Shown piece after piece: positions 25,054 through 34,124 of a DNA stretch of 64,000 nt. A model generated the notes under the pieces. It ran no database searches. It had not been told where the DNA came from and saw nothing but the letters and a program-made list of their open reading frames with translations. Positions within the stretch are counted from its first letter, which is position 1. The number at the start of each line of letters is the position of its first letter. A program made the position numbers and the translations under genes. The stretch is from Ruminococcus sp. (GTDB taxonomy: Bacteria > Bacillota > Clostridia > Oscillospirales > Ruminococcaceae). The DNA is taken from positions 39,750 through 103,749 of the forward strand of contig JAJQIH010000016.1 of the NCBI GenBank assembly GCA_021199305.1, read 5' to 3'.

Positions 25054-26859
25054 TTATCTTATGTTTTTATACATCGGTCCATATGCTGCGCAAGCACGAT
25101 AATCCTGACCTTCCTTATCCATACCGAATGCGTTCCAAGCGGCAGGGCGGAAAATCTTATCCTCAGGAACATTGTGCATACAAACAGGGATTCTGAGCAT
25201 AGAGCAAAGAGTGATAAGGTCTGCGCCTATATGTCCATAGCTTATAGCTCCGTGGTTTGCGCCCCAGTTGTTCATTACATCATAAGCGCTCTTGAACGCA
25301 CCCTCGCCTGTTGTACGTGGTGTAAACCATGTGCATGGCCATGTAGGATTTGTTCTTTCCATCAGCTTGTCTGATACTTCATCAGGAAGCTTGACAGTCC
25401 AGCCCTCAGCAATCTGCATAACCGGGCCTAATCCCTTTACAAGGTTCAGTCTTATCATAGTAGCTGGCATTTCAGCTCTTGTTGTAAAGTGAGATGAGAA
25501 TCCGCCGCCTCTGAAGTTATCAAAGCCTGCTTCGCACCAGACGGTAGCATCTGTCATCTTCTTTATATCCTCGTCCGTTACATCCCACCATTGCTTCATA
25601 ACAGCGTTTCCGTCTTCATCAGTACATTCGCCGCAAGCGTCAAGACAAGCTGCGCCGGAGTTCAAAAGGTGAATAATTCCGCCGTTTTCAAGTGCCTTGC
25701 CTTCAAGGTCATAGCCTGTAACTCTCTTTGTAGCCTCAGGGCTCCAGTATGTTCTGACGTCGGCAAAAATCTGCGCACGGTTTGTCAGAAGCTTCATAAA
25801 GAGCATTCCCAGACCGTTTAAAACGTCGTTTTCTGTTGCGAACGCAATAGGCTCCTTCTTGCCCTCGAAGTCGAATGTAGAATTGAGTATTGCTTCAGGA
25901 TAGTCACAGTTCGGCCAATGGTCTGTCCATTGTCTTTGACCCTGGAAGCCTGCAGCGATAGCGTTGTGTCCTGCCATTTCCTCCTCAAATCCCTCTGGAA
26001 GCTTGTCGTTTCCCTTGATGAGATCCTTGATTATGCAGTACATTTTAATTGTAAACTCCCACTGCTTATCCTTCTGCTCACGATTGAACTTAACAAAGTC
26101 AGGGTTGTCGTCACGACCCTCCTTGCAATGCTCCTTTGTCCATGCGAGAGCACGCTCGTATTCTTCCTTATTATATATACCCTCTTCCATTCGGCGAAGT
26201 ATTTCAACCTCGTCTACCGACTCAACTCTCATTCCAAGATATTCTTCAACGAAAGCCTGATCCATTATTGAGCCGCCGATTCCCATACACATAGAACCAA
26301 TCTGCAGGTAGCTCTTTCCTCTCATTGTAGCTACAGCGATTGCCGCACGGCCGAATCTCAATAGCTTTTCCTTTACGTCATCAGGCACGTTGGTAACGTC
26401 GTCGACATCCTGAACCTCATGTCCGTAAATTCCAAATGCCGGCAATCCCTTCTGTGCATGAGTTGCTAATACTGATGCAAGATATACAGCTCCTGGTCTT
26501 TCGGTTCCGTTAAAGCCCCAGACGCCCTTGATTGTCATCGGATCCATATCCATAGTTTCCGAGCCGTAGCACCAGCAAGGAGTTACCGTTAAGGTTATAT
26601 CAACTCCCGCTTTTTTAAACTTTTCAGCGCAAGCGGCTGACTCAGGAACTCTTCCGATTGTAGTGTCAGCAATTATAACCTTTACCTTGCTTCCGTCAGA
26701 GTAGCGCAAATTGTCCTCAAAGAGCTTCTTTGCAGTAGTTGCAAGAGCCATAGTCTGATCCTCAAGGCTTTCACGAAGCTTCATCGGACCTCTTCTTCCG
26801 TCGATAACAGGACGGATTCCGATAACAGGGTATCCGCCTATAAGATTTTTATTAGCCAT
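25054..26859 (-). CDS. fucI: L-fucose isomerase
   Basis: The 601-residue protein starts [26 protein letters not shown], the FucI start. It contains [41 protein letters not shown], and the metal ligands in [12 protein letters not shown] (Glu), IFADVRTYW (Asp) and the C-terminal YGHIGADL (His). It converts L-fucose to L-fuculose with Mn2+ in the cytoplasm. A strong GGGAGGAATTATT site precedes the ATG. It is first in the fuc gene row. No clear promoter or regulator gene was seen. Confidence 0.95.
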   Translation of the reverse strand: MANKNLIGGYPVIGIRPVIDGRRGPMKLRESLEDQTMALATTAKKLFEDNLRYSDGSKVKVIIADTTIGRVPESAACAEKFKKAGVDITLTVTPCWCYGSETMDMDPMTIKGVWGFNGTERPGAVYLASVLATHAQKGLPAFGIYGHEVQDVDDVTNVPDDVKEKLLRFGRAAIAVATMRGKSYLQIGSMCMGIGGSIMDQAFVEEYLGMRVESVDEVEILRRMEEGIYNKEEYERALAWTKEHCKEGRDDNPDFVKFNREQKDKQWEFTIKMYCIIKDLIKGNDKLPEGFEEEMAGHNAIAAGFQGQRQWTDHWPNCDYPEAILNSTFDFEGKKEPIAFATENDVLNGLGMLFMKLLTNRAQIFADVRTYWSPEATKRVTGYDLEGKALENGGIIHLLNSGAACLDACGECTDEDGNAVMKQWWDVTDEDIKKMTDATVWCEAGFDNFRGGGFSSHFTTRAEMPATMIRLNLVKGLGPVMQIAEGWTVKLPDEVSDKLMERTNPTWPCTWFTPRTTGEGAFKSAYDVMNNWGANHGAISYGHIGADLITLCSMLRIPVCMHNVPEDKIFRPAAWNAFGMDKEGQDYRACAAYGPMYKNIR

Positions 26860-27048
26860 AATAATTCCTCCCGAAATCTGACAAGTCTGGACCTGAATTT
26901 TTACCTTTCAAGCCACCGATTAAATTCTTACCTATAATTCTACCATATTTAATCAAAAAAATCTACCTTACAAACAAAAAATCTTGCACAAAGAATCATC
27001 TCATTTTTTGGTTAAAACGCTGTCTGACTGGACGTGTGCGAAAAGTCT

Positions 27049-27077
27049 TTGACAAATGGTACTAAAGACTGTATAAT
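27049..27077 (+). promoter_or_regulatory. Consensus promoter of hisS
   Basis: Perfect TTGACA (27049-27054), 17 bp, perfect TATAAT (27072-27077). Start near 27084 gives a leader of only about 27 nt, leaving no room for a T-box. Confidence 0.85.
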
Positions 27078-27110
27078 AGTAGGTAAATACTTAAAAAGGA
27101 ATGAATTGCT

Positions 27111-28424
27111 ATGTCACAAGTCAGCATCAAACGCCCAAAGGGAACTCAGGATATGATTCCCTCTGCGGCTTACAAATGGCACACAGTTGAAAATATATGC
27201 AAGGACGCAGCCAAAAGCTTCGGCTATAAGGAGATCCGCACCCCGACATTTGAGGATACGGGACTTTTTGTACGCTCTGTCGGCGACACAACGGACGTTG
27301 TTCAAAAGGAAATGTATACAGTTTCCTCCTCGGGCGAAGCGCAGTTTACTCTGAAGCCTGAAGGCACGGCGGGAGCTATGCGGGCAGTAATTGAAAACGG
27401 TCTTTTAAACGAGGGCATCCCTCAGAAGGTTTATTATCTTACCTCCTGCTTCAGACACGAAAAGCCGCAGGCAGGAAGACTAAGGGAGTTTCACCAGTTC
27501 GGCTGTGAAATGTTAGGTGCTTCTGGCCCTGCAGCCGACGCCGATATGATACTGCTTGCAAAGACAATTCTTGACAATGCAGGCGTCAGAAACACAGAGC
27601 TTTTTATAAACTCTATCGGCTGTCCTGAATGCCGTGCAAAATATACCCAGGCGCTTAAGGAATACTTCTCAGCTTACACAGACGAGCTTTGCGGAACCTG
27701 CCTCTCAAGGCTTGAGCGAAACCCGATGAGAATACTCGACTGTAAATCTCCGGTTTGCTCGGAAATCGCAAAGGGTGCGCCTGAAATCCTGGATTATCTT
27801 TGCGACGACTGCAAGGAGCATTTTACAGGCTTGCAAAAGATATTGGCAGAGCTTGACATTGAGTTTACAATAAATCCCCGTATCGTCAGGGGACTTGACT
27901 ACTATACAAAAACGGTATTTGAATTTGTAACGACCGACATCGGCGCTCAGGGAACCATTTGCGGCGGCGGACGCTACGACGGCCTGGTAGGCGAGCTTGG
28001 CGGAGCTGACACTCCTGCTCTTGGCTTTGCTATCGGACTTGAACGACTGATTCTCACAATGGAAAATCAAGGCTCGGAATTTATCGAGGAGCCTACCTGT
28101 GATATATATCTCGCTTCAATCGGCGATGCAGCACTTGTAAAAACTGCAAGCCTTGCAAGAGATTTGAGAAACTGCGGCTTTAACGCCGAGTACGATCTTG
28201 TCGGCAGAAGCTTAAAGGCTCAGATGAAGTACGCTGACAAAATCCACGCTAAGTTTTCGATAGTTATCGGCGACGACGACCTTAAAAACGGCTATGCAAA
28301 GCTTAAAAATATGGAAACGGGAGAAAAAGAAGAGCTAAGGCTGAGCGAACGCTTCAGCGAGCATTTTTCGGATATTCTGGTAGCTTATATGTTTGGCGAT
28401 TCGTTTTACGAGAATCAAGACTAG
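27111..28424 (+). CDS. hisS: Histidyl-tRNA synthetase
   Basis: The 437-residue class II synthetase has KRPKGTQDMIP at the N terminus, motif 2 FRHEKPQAGRLREFHQFGCE, the histidine-specific RGLDYYTKTVFEF and GGGRYDGLVGELGG, motif 3 ALGFAIGLERLIL, and a C-terminal anticodon-binding domain (about residues 335-430). It charges tRNA-His. It starts a row running through aspS, the usual hisS-aspS pairing in Firmicutes, here with a small membrane protein gene between. Confidence 0.96.
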   Translation: MSQVSIKRPKGTQDMIPSAAYKWHTVENICKDAAKSFGYKEIRTPTFEDTGLFVRSVGDTTDVVQKEMYTVSSSGEAQFTLKPEGTAGAMRAVIENGLLNEGIPQKVYYLTSCFRHEKPQAGRLREFHQFGCEMLGASGPAADADMILLAKTILDNAGVRNTELFINSIGCPECRAKYTQALKEYFSAYTDELCGTCLSRLERNPMRILDCKSPVCSEIAKGAPEILDYLCDDCKEHFTGLQKILAELDIEFTINPRIVRGLDYYTKTVFEFVTTDIGAQGTICGGGRYDGLVGELGGADTPALGFAIGLERLILTMENQGSEFIEEPTCDIYLASIGDAALVKTASLARDLRNCGFNAEYDLVGRSLKAQMKYADKIHAKFSIVIGDDDLKNGYAKLKNMETGEKEELRLSERFSEHFSDILVAYMFGDSFYENQD

Positions 28425-28441
28425 ATCTTTTGAGGTTTTAA

Positions 28442-28927
28442 ATGTTTATAGTATTTCCAAAAAAGTACAACCTTTCGGTTGATACTACGCCCGACAAGGT
28501 TTTAAAAACTGCCGCTCAGAAGGTACCGAAGCTCAACTTTAACGAGCTAAGAAAAGAGTGGCTGATGACGCCCGTTTTTTACGGAACGGCAGCGGACGGC
28601 AAGATAGCGGTTCACCACCACGCAGCGAAAAAGCGTGACCTTGACAGCATTTATTTTTCTGGCAGGATAATGCCTGACGGCGACAAAACCGTTATCGAGG
28701 GCAGATTTCAGCGAAGCACAAAGAACACTATTATGGCGATTATCATAATGGTATTCTGGCTGCTTGTCACAGTCGTCTGCTTTACGCAAAGCATTATCGC
28801 AGGACTGGTTTGTACAGCGGTAACACTTCTTTGCTTCTGGCTCTTTTTCTGGGACGAGGGCAAAATTGAAATTATAAAAGCATATCTTGATACAATCGCA
28901 CAAGAATCTATGGAGGATAGGAGTTAG
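28442..28927 (+). CDS. Small membrane protein, unknown function
   Basis: The 161-residue protein has an N-terminal soluble half (about 1-95, with KVPKLNFNELRKEWLMTPVFYGTA and a GRIMPDGDKTVIEGRFQ strand), then two adjacent membrane helices (TIMAIIIMVFWLLVTVVCF and IIAGLVCTAVTLLCFWLFFW) and a short charged tail. No family was recognised. It lies between hisS (17 nt) and aspS (4 nt), so it is co-transcribed. Confidence 0.75.
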   Translation: MFIVFPKKYNLSVDTTPDKVLKTAAQKVPKLNFNELRKEWLMTPVFYGTAADGKIAVHHHAAKKRDLDSIYFSGRIMPDGDKTVIEGRFQRSTKNTIMAIIIMVFWLLVTVVCFTQSIIAGLVCTAVTLLCFWLFFWDEGKIEIIKAYLDTIAQESMEDRS

Positions 28928-28931
28928 TTTT

Positions 28932-30728
28932 ATGCTTGACAGTATTAAAGGACTTCGCAGAACTCACTACTGCGGAGAGGTATTAGAGGAATCAGACGAG
29001 GTTGTAGTTGGCGGCTTTGTTCAGAAGATAAGAGATCTCGGAAATCTTATCTTTATCGACCTTCGTGACAGAACGGGAATAGTACAGCTTTCGTTTAACG
29101 ATTCAACAGACAGAGAAATTTTCAAAAAGGCGCAGGGGGTAAGAAGCGAGTATGTCCTGATGGCCAAGGGAAGCGCTGTGAAGCGTGAGAGCGTAAACAA
29201 GGACATAAAAACAGGCACTATTGAAATAATTGTAACCGATCTTCGGATTTTAGCGGCGGCGCAAACTCCGCCTTTTGAGGTTTCTAACTCTGAAAAGGTA
29301 AACGACGAGCTTCGCCTTAAATACCGCTATCTGGATCTGAGAAATCCACGCCTTCAAAACAATATTATCACAAGGCATAATGTTGCAAAGGCGGCGAGAG
29401 AATTTTTCTACCAGAATAATTTTCTCGAAATTGAAACTCCAATGCTTATGAAATCGACTCCTGAGGGGGCAAGAGATTACCTCGTTCCTTCAAGACTTCA
29501 CGAGGGAAAGTTTTACGCTCTTCCTCAGTCGCCGCAAATTTACAAGCAGCTTCTGATGGTTTCGGGCTTTGACCGCTACGTTCAGCTTGCAAGATGCTTC
29601 CGTGACGAGGATTTAAGAGCTGACAGACAGCCTGAATTTACGCAGATTGACCTTGAAATGTCGTTCGTTGACGTTGACGAGCTTATTGAAACCGGCGAAA
29701 AAATGCTGAGCTATATTTTCAAGCAGACACTCGGTGTTGACGTTTCCCTTCCAATGCCGAGAATAACCTACAAAGAGGCTATGAACCGCTTCGGTTCAGA
29801 CAAGCCTGACACTCGCTTTGGTATGGAAATCCAGGATATTTCAGACGCTGTAAAGGATATAGATTTCGTTGTGTTCAGGTCTGCCCTTGAAGCTGGCGGC
29901 AGCGTCAGAGCGATTGTCGCTAAAAACGCTTCAGGCGTTTACACAAGAAAGGAAATTGACAAGCTTACCGAGCACGCAAAGGGAATTGGCGCAAAGGGAC
30001 TCGCATACATTCGTTGGGTGGACGAGCCTAACTGTTCGTTCAAGAAGTTTTTGGGCGAGAGCGAGCTTGAAGCTTTGCTCCAGACTCTCGGTGCTGAAAA
30101 GGGCGACCTTGTGCTGATAGTTGCCGACAAGGATAAAGTCGTACTACCAACGCTCGGAGCTTTAAGACTGATAATTGCAAAGCGACTTGATATAATTCCG
30201 GATACCTACAACTTTGCGGTAATTACAGAAATGCCGTTTTTCGAGCTTGATGAGGAAACCGGCAAGTGGGTTGCTATGCACCACCCGTTTACTATGCCGA
30301 TGATAGAATGCCTTGACATATTAGAGAGCGACCCCGCAAACGTCAGAGCGCAAGCGTTCGACTTCGTTTTAAACGGAACCGAGCTTTGCTCAGGAAGTAT
30401 GCGTATTACCGACTATGAGCTTCAGCAGAAAATGTTTGAAGCGTTAGGTCTTACCGACGAAGAAATTGAAGCGAAGTTTGGATTTCTGGTTGATGCTTAT
30501 AAGTACGGCGCACCACCGCACGGCGGTATGGGCTTTGGACTTGACAGGCTTTCAATGATAATCTGCGGCGCCGACAGTCTGCGTGACGTCGTTGCCTTCC
30601 CGAAGGTACAAAACGCAAGCGAGCTTATGAGCGCTTGTCCGTCTGTAGTTGACGACGCTCAGCTCGAGGAGCTTCACATAAAGACAGTAACGACTGAAAA
30701 GGACTGGAAAAATGACAAAAGTATGTAA
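28932..30728 (+). CDS. aspS: Aspartyl-tRNA synthetase
   Basis: The 598-residue class IIb synthetase has an N-terminal OB-fold (about 1-110, RRTHYCGEVLEESDEVVVGGFVQKIRDLG), then RHNVAKAAREFFYQNNFLEIETPML, motif 2 FRDEDLRADRQPEFTQIDLEMSF, the bacterial GAD insertion (about 290-415), and motif 3 GMGFGLDRLSMI. It charges tRNA-Asp. The ATG at 28932 follows GGATAGGAG; the longer frame from 28887 overlaps the previous gene without a site. Its end overlaps the next gene by 17 nt. Confidence 0.96.
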   Translation: MLDSIKGLRRTHYCGEVLEESDEVVVGGFVQKIRDLGNLIFIDLRDRTGIVQLSFNDSTDREIFKKAQGVRSEYVLMAKGSAVKRESVNKDIKTGTIEIIVTDLRILAAAQTPPFEVSNSEKVNDELRLKYRYLDLRNPRLQNNIITRHNVAKAAREFFYQNNFLEIETPMLMKSTPEGARDYLVPSRLHEGKFYALPQSPQIYKQLLMVSGFDRYVQLARCFRDEDLRADRQPEFTQIDLEMSFVDVDELIETGEKMLSYIFKQTLGVDVSLPMPRITYKEAMNRFGSDKPDTRFGMEIQDISDAVKDIDFVVFRSALEAGGSVRAIVAKNASGVYTRKEIDKLTEHAKGIGAKGLAYIRWVDEPNCSFKKFLGESELEALLQTLGAEKGDLVLIVADKDKVVLPTLGALRLIIAKRLDIIPDTYNFAVITEMPFFELDEETGKWVAMHHPFTMPMIECLDILESDPANVRAQAFDFVLNGTELCSGSMRITDYELQQKMFEALGLTDEEIEAKFGFLVDAYKYGAPPHGGMGFGLDRLSMIICGADSLRDVVAFPKVQNASELMSACPSVVDDAQLEELHIKTVTTEKDWKNDKSM

Positions 30729-31452
30729 AAGCTGTGGCAAGGAATATACGGGAGATTATTGCGAGCATTGCGGCTACGGAAACCCTGACCTGAAAATAAA
30801 GTCTGCCGACAAATACAAGCAGACCCAGAAGCCTTTAAAGGTTATGACCGACGAGGAAAGAGCAGAGTATTCCAAAGAGCAAAAGGAAAAACGTGCTGGC
30901 AAGAAGCTTCCCAAAAAGGCGACAAAAATCTTGTCCTGCATTGTCGGCGTTTTAATAGTAGCAGCTATTGTGCTTTTCGTTTTGTACAGACAAGGATATA
31001 TCTTTAATTCTGTTCAGAAGGAAGACGTAGCTGAAAAGTATTTCGACAGCATTAACTCCCGCAGCTTCAGCGACTTTTTAAGCTGCGTTCCGCCAGCCGT
31101 AAAAGAGGTTTACGAGGACGAAGCAGAGGAGCTTGGACTTGACGACAGCAATGCGCTTGACACACTTTACAGCGATATGATTGAGATGTACGGCGACGAT
31201 TTTGAAATCGATACGACGCTTGGCAAGGCGAAAACCGTTGACGACGATGTGATTGAGGAGTACGAGGACGAATACAAGGAATACTACGACAAGAGCATTT
31301 CAGTTTCGCAGGCTTATGTCATTTCGGCAACGGCTACAATCAGCGGAAGTCTTGCTTCCGACGAGGTCTATTATGAAATCTACACCGCTAAAATCGGCGG
31401 CAAATGGTACGTTGTAAACGTTTCGCAGATAACGCCAACGGTGACGGAATAA
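30712..31452 (+). CDS. Zinc-ribbon single-pass membrane protein
   Basis: The 246-residue protein has an N-terminal zinc ribbon (CKSCGKEYTGDYCEHCGYG, residues 5-23) and a basic cytoplasmic stretch with KEQKEKRAGKKLPKKATK. One membrane helix follows (about 75-93, ILSCIVGVLIVAAIVLFVLY), then an acidic outer domain of about 150 residues ending GKWYVVNVSQI, which recalls NTF2-like or DUF4878 folds. Function unknown. It starts 17 nt inside aspS, implying translational coupling. Confidence 0.75.
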   Translation: MTKVCKSCGKEYTGDYCEHCGYGNPDLKIKSADKYKQTQKPLKVMTDEERAEYSKEQKEKRAGKKLPKKATKILSCIVGVLIVAAIVLFVLYRQGYIFNSVQKEDVAEKYFDSINSRSFSDFLSCVPPAVKEVYEDEAEELGLDDSNALDTLYSDMIEMYGDDFEIDTTLGKAKTVDDDVIEEYEDEYKEYYDKSISVSQAYVISATATISGSLASDEVYYEIYTAKIGGKWYVVNVSQITPTVTE

Positions 31453-31456
31453 TGTC

Positions 31457-31650
31457 TAATTCAATTCGTAATTCGTAATGCGTAATGCGTAATTGGGTGC
31501 TGGAGGAAGCTTTGCGGTTCAACTTATAGAGAGATTGCGAGGAGAGTGTCTGGTGTCTTTTAATTCTTAATTGGGGGCAACGAAGCTTTTTACGAAGTAT
31601 AATGCATGCCGAGCGTTATGCGGAGCTTAATGCTTGTCGCCCATCCTGTT
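31457..31650. repeat. Repeat island 3
   Basis: Starts just past the stop at 31452. It holds ATTCGTAATGCGTAATGCG units, the conserved core in reverse orientation (31491-31557, GTGCTGGAGGAAGC, TAGAGAGATTGCGAGGAGAG, CTGGTGTCTTTT), two imperfect mini-palindromes (TTTTAC-GAA-GTATAA and TTATGC-GGA-GCTTAA), and the end element GCCCATCCTGTTTTACAAAGCG shared with island 4. The rest of the 31453-31871 gap shows only a promoter. Confidence 0.85.
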
Positions 31651-31807
31651 TTACAAAGCGGAAGGCGATTGGGAAGTTTATTTCTCTCCGCCACTTCTTT
31701 AATAGTTCAGAATAGTATTCCCAGCGATTTTTTCGCTGGGAATTTTTAATTCTCAATAACCGACAACGGCAGGAGTTTAAATTATTGGCGATATGTACGA
31801 ATAAAAC

Positions 31808-31836
31808 TTGAATTATTGCACAGGAAATGGTATTAT
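31808..31836 (+). promoter_or_regulatory. Promoter of the 112-residue orphan gene
   Basis: TTGAAT (31808-31813), 17 bp, TATTAT (31831-31836). Confidence 0.55.
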
Positions 31837-31871
31837 GAAAAGAGAAAAGATTTCAGGGAGTACAAATCAGT

Positions 31872-32210
31872 ATGAGGAAAAATGAATATAGAACGCTTGA
31901 AGAATTTACGTCGCAATATACAGGCGAATGGAATCCGTCTGAAGGACATTGGTTTGGACTTGATTTTTCTTATAACGGAAAGGAATATCGGCTGCATACA
32001 GGTTCGATGTATAATGAAAGCGACACTATACTTGACGACGGCAGAACTGCATTGTTTGGTTTATATATCAAGGCAAACGCTGACGGAGAATATAACTTGT
32101 TAGCAGAATTTGCTACAATGGAGGAAATGCTGCTAAGTACGGTGATTGAAAACACGCCGTTTCGAGAAATTATCCTTGCCGAAAATACCGAGCTTCTGGG
32201 CCAGGATTAA
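31872..32210 (+). CDS. Small acidic cytoplasmic protein, unknown function
   Basis: The 112-residue protein has no signal or membrane segment. It contains GEWNPSEGHWFGLDFSYNGKEYRLHTGSMY, alternating strand-like segments, and a helical NLLAEFATMEEMLLSTVIENTPF. The composition (acidic, aromatic-rich, alpha plus beta) recalls small immunity or SMI1/KNR4-like proteins, but no family was recognised. It has its own promoter and a strong terminator and sits beside a repeat island, so it may be an acquired gene. Confidence 0.65.
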   Translation: MRKNEYRTLEEFTSQYTGEWNPSEGHWFGLDFSYNGKEYRLHTGSMYNESDTILDDGRTALFGLYIKANADGEYNLLAEFATMEEMLLSTVIENTPFREIILAENTELLGQD

Positions 32211-32248
32211 GGGAGAGGAAAAAGAAATGAACAGAAATTAACCCAAAC

Positions 32249-32294
32249 CCGCCGCAGTCAACCTGCTATAGTCGACTGCGGCGGTAATATTTTT
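32249..32294 (+). terminator. Strong terminator after the orphan gene
   Basis: Perfect 11-bp arms CCGCCGCAGTC (32249-32259) and GACTGCGGCGG (32274-32284) are followed by TAATATTTTT. The hairpin also faces the converging gene ending at 32300. Confidence 0.8.
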
Positions 32295-32299
32295 CTATT

Positions 32300-32932
32300 C
32301 TATTCGTACTGCTCCTCGTCTGAATAAGGGAACTTTCCCATTATTTCAAAGCAGTCTGACCGCTGCCACATTGAAGCGGTTACTAAAACCTCGTAGCCCT
32401 CTGCGAAATCCGAAGGAAATTCCAGCGGGCTCAGCTTTGGTATTCCAAAGCAGGAGAGCATATTCATTATAATTCCCCCGTGGGTAATAACGGCGCAGTT
32501 TGTAAAGCCGTTTTGCATCATATCGGAAACTATAGCGTTTAACGCTTCAAAGCAGCGTGTTACAACCTCCCGCATACTTTCTCCGTTTGGCGGCGGATTG
32601 TCAAGTCCGCCCTTTAAGAATTTCTTGTATTCAGGCTTGTCCTGCAGCTCCTCGGCAGTTTTGCCCTCAAAATCTCCAAAATCCATTTCTCTTAGTCCGT
32701 CGACTATGACAATTCCGTTTTCAGGGAATAAAAGAGAAGCCGTCTGCGTACATCTTTTATACGGCGAGGAATAAACACGCTGTACCGTTGAATATTCGTA
32801 TTCAGCGATTTTATTGTAAATCTCGTCAACTCCCTTTGCGCTGAGCGGCAGATCGGTTTTTCCGATATAATAGCCGTTCTCGTTGGCATCCGTTATGCCA
32901 TGCCTTATAAATTTTATTCTATATCCTTTCAT
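32300..32932 (-). CDS. Histidine phosphatase family protein (phosphoglycerate mutase-like)
   Basis: The 210-residue protein carries the RHG catalytic motif at the N terminus (IKFIRHGITDANENGYYIGKTDLPLS), VYSSPYKRCTQTA, the second Arg/Glu region REMDFGDFEGKTAEEL, and the second catalytic His in VITHGGIIMNML. The LPLS/GDFEG pattern fits phosphatases such as alpha-ribazole phosphatase or broad-specificity types. The true substrate cannot be read from sequence, and no cobalamin genes lie nearby. Confidence 0.85.
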   Translation of the reverse strand: MKGYRIKFIRHGITDANENGYYIGKTDLPLSAKGVDEIYNKIAEYEYSTVQRVYSSPYKRCTQTASLLFPENGIVIVDGLREMDFGDFEGKTAEELQDKPEYKKFLKGGLDNPPPNGESMREVVTRCFEALNAIVSDMMQNGFTNCAVITHGGIIMNMLSCFGIPKLSPLEFPSDFAEGYEVLVTASMWQRSDCFEIMGKFPYSDEEQYE

Positions 32933-32980
32933 AGCTCCTCCTTTGCTGTCTGCCCTTGACGAAGCGAGTATTTTTTTGTC

Positions 32981-33009
32981 TTTACTTTTTTAGCAATCTG
33001 TACTATAAT
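32981..33009 (+). promoter_or_regulatory. Promoter of the apbE-rnf operon
   Basis: TTTACT (32981-32986), 17 bp, TATAAT (33004-33009). Start near 33016. A perfect palindrome GCAAGA-TTA-TCTTGC (33025-33039) lies in the leader and could be an operator or leader hairpin. Confidence 0.6.
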
Positions 33010-33107
33010 AGTAAATATACGTTTGCAAGATTATCTTGCTTCGCTTATACCCATTGATTGTACCATTTTTTTAAATAAAATACAACCGCTTTGCGAGGAA
33101 TTTTTAA

Positions 33108-34109
33108 ATGAGCAAAAAAATAGTATGTACTCTTTGCGCCGTAATTCTTGTCGCCGCAATAGTAATAACCAGCATTCTGGTTTCTGACGACGAAAAGGTA
33201 ACGACAAAAAACATTTTTACCTTCGATACGCTTGGCGAAATAACCCTTTACGATGCAGACGACAGCCTTGCAAGCGATATAACCAACCAGTCAGACGAGC
33301 TGAACGACAAGCTTGACGGCTTTGACGAAAGCTCCTCTCTGAGCCTTCTGAATCAGACGAGAGAAAGCGACGACCCTGACCTTTATAGCATAATAAAGCA
33401 AAGCGTTTCGCTATACAAAAAGTACGGCGAGGTTGACGTGACTTTAGGCGAGCTTATTTATCTCTGGGATATAAACAGCGACAGCCCATCAGTTCCTCAG
33501 GATGAGAAAATTGCGGCTGCTTTAAGCACAAGCGGAATTGATAACATCTCGCTGTCAGACGGCAGGATTTCACTTTCCGGCGACACAAGCTTAGAGCTTG
33601 GAAGCGTAGCCAAAGGCTATTTGCTGAATGAGCTTAAGGAAACCCTTTCCGAACGGTGCGACAGCGCGCTTATAAATTTAAGCTCGTCGATTTTACTGTA
33701 CGGAGATCGGGAGTTCAGCATTGGAGTTAAAAACCCGTCAGACGAGGACGATATTCTTGCGACTTTAAAGCTCAGCGACACAAGCGTTTCTACAAGCGGC
33801 GGCTACGAGCGCTATTTTGAAGCTGACGGCGTTACATATTCGCACATTTTAGATGCCGAAACGGGTTATCCCGCAACAAGCGATATATTAAGCGTAACGG
33901 TAATCTGCGACGACGCTTTGACAGGCGACTTTTTATCGACCGCTCTTTTTATAAAGGGAAGCGACGAGCTTCTCGAAATAGCTGAACAGCTTGAAAGCGA
34001 CAGCATATATTTTATCGCCATAACGGACGATAGCGAGATTTTAATCTCCAGCCAGCTTGAAGATAAGTTTACACTTGAGAATACTCAATTTAAAATAACA
34101 ACCGTTTAA
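33108..34109 (+). CDS. apbE: FAD:protein FMN transferase (ApbE)
   Basis: The 333-residue protein has an N-terminal membrane anchor without lipobox (about 4-26), then the ApbE fold: ELGSVAKGYLLNELKE, ISTSGGYERYFEADGVTYSHILDAETGYPA and the metal-binding Asp/Thr region near VTVICDDALTGDFLSTALF. It transfers FMN from FAD to a Thr in RnfG and RnfD. Its position at the head of the rnf operon supports this. The gap to rnfC is 15 nt. Confidence 0.92.
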   Translation: MSKKIVCTLCAVILVAAIVITSILVSDDEKVTTKNIFTFDTLGEITLYDADDSLASDITNQSDELNDKLDGFDESSSLSLLNQTRESDDPDLYSIIKQSVSLYKKYGEVDVTLGELIYLWDINSDSPSVPQDEKIAAALSTSGIDNISLSDGRISLSGDTSLELGSVAKGYLLNELKETLSERCDSALINLSSSILLYGDREFSIGVKNPSDEDDILATLKLSDTSVSTSGGYERYFEADGVTYSHILDAETGYPATSDILSVTVICDDALTGDFLSTALFIKGSDELLEIAEQLESDSIYFIAITDDSEILISSQLEDKFTLENTQFKITTV

Positions 34110-34124
34110 AGGGGGACATTGATT

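Noticed and set aside
25005..25060. ATTACG arrays as a possible CRISPR
   Set aside because: The period is 8 nt with no spacers, and no cas genes are present.
27078..27110. T-box or riboswitch ahead of hisS
   Set aside because: The leader from the consensus promoter is only about 30 nt, too short for either.
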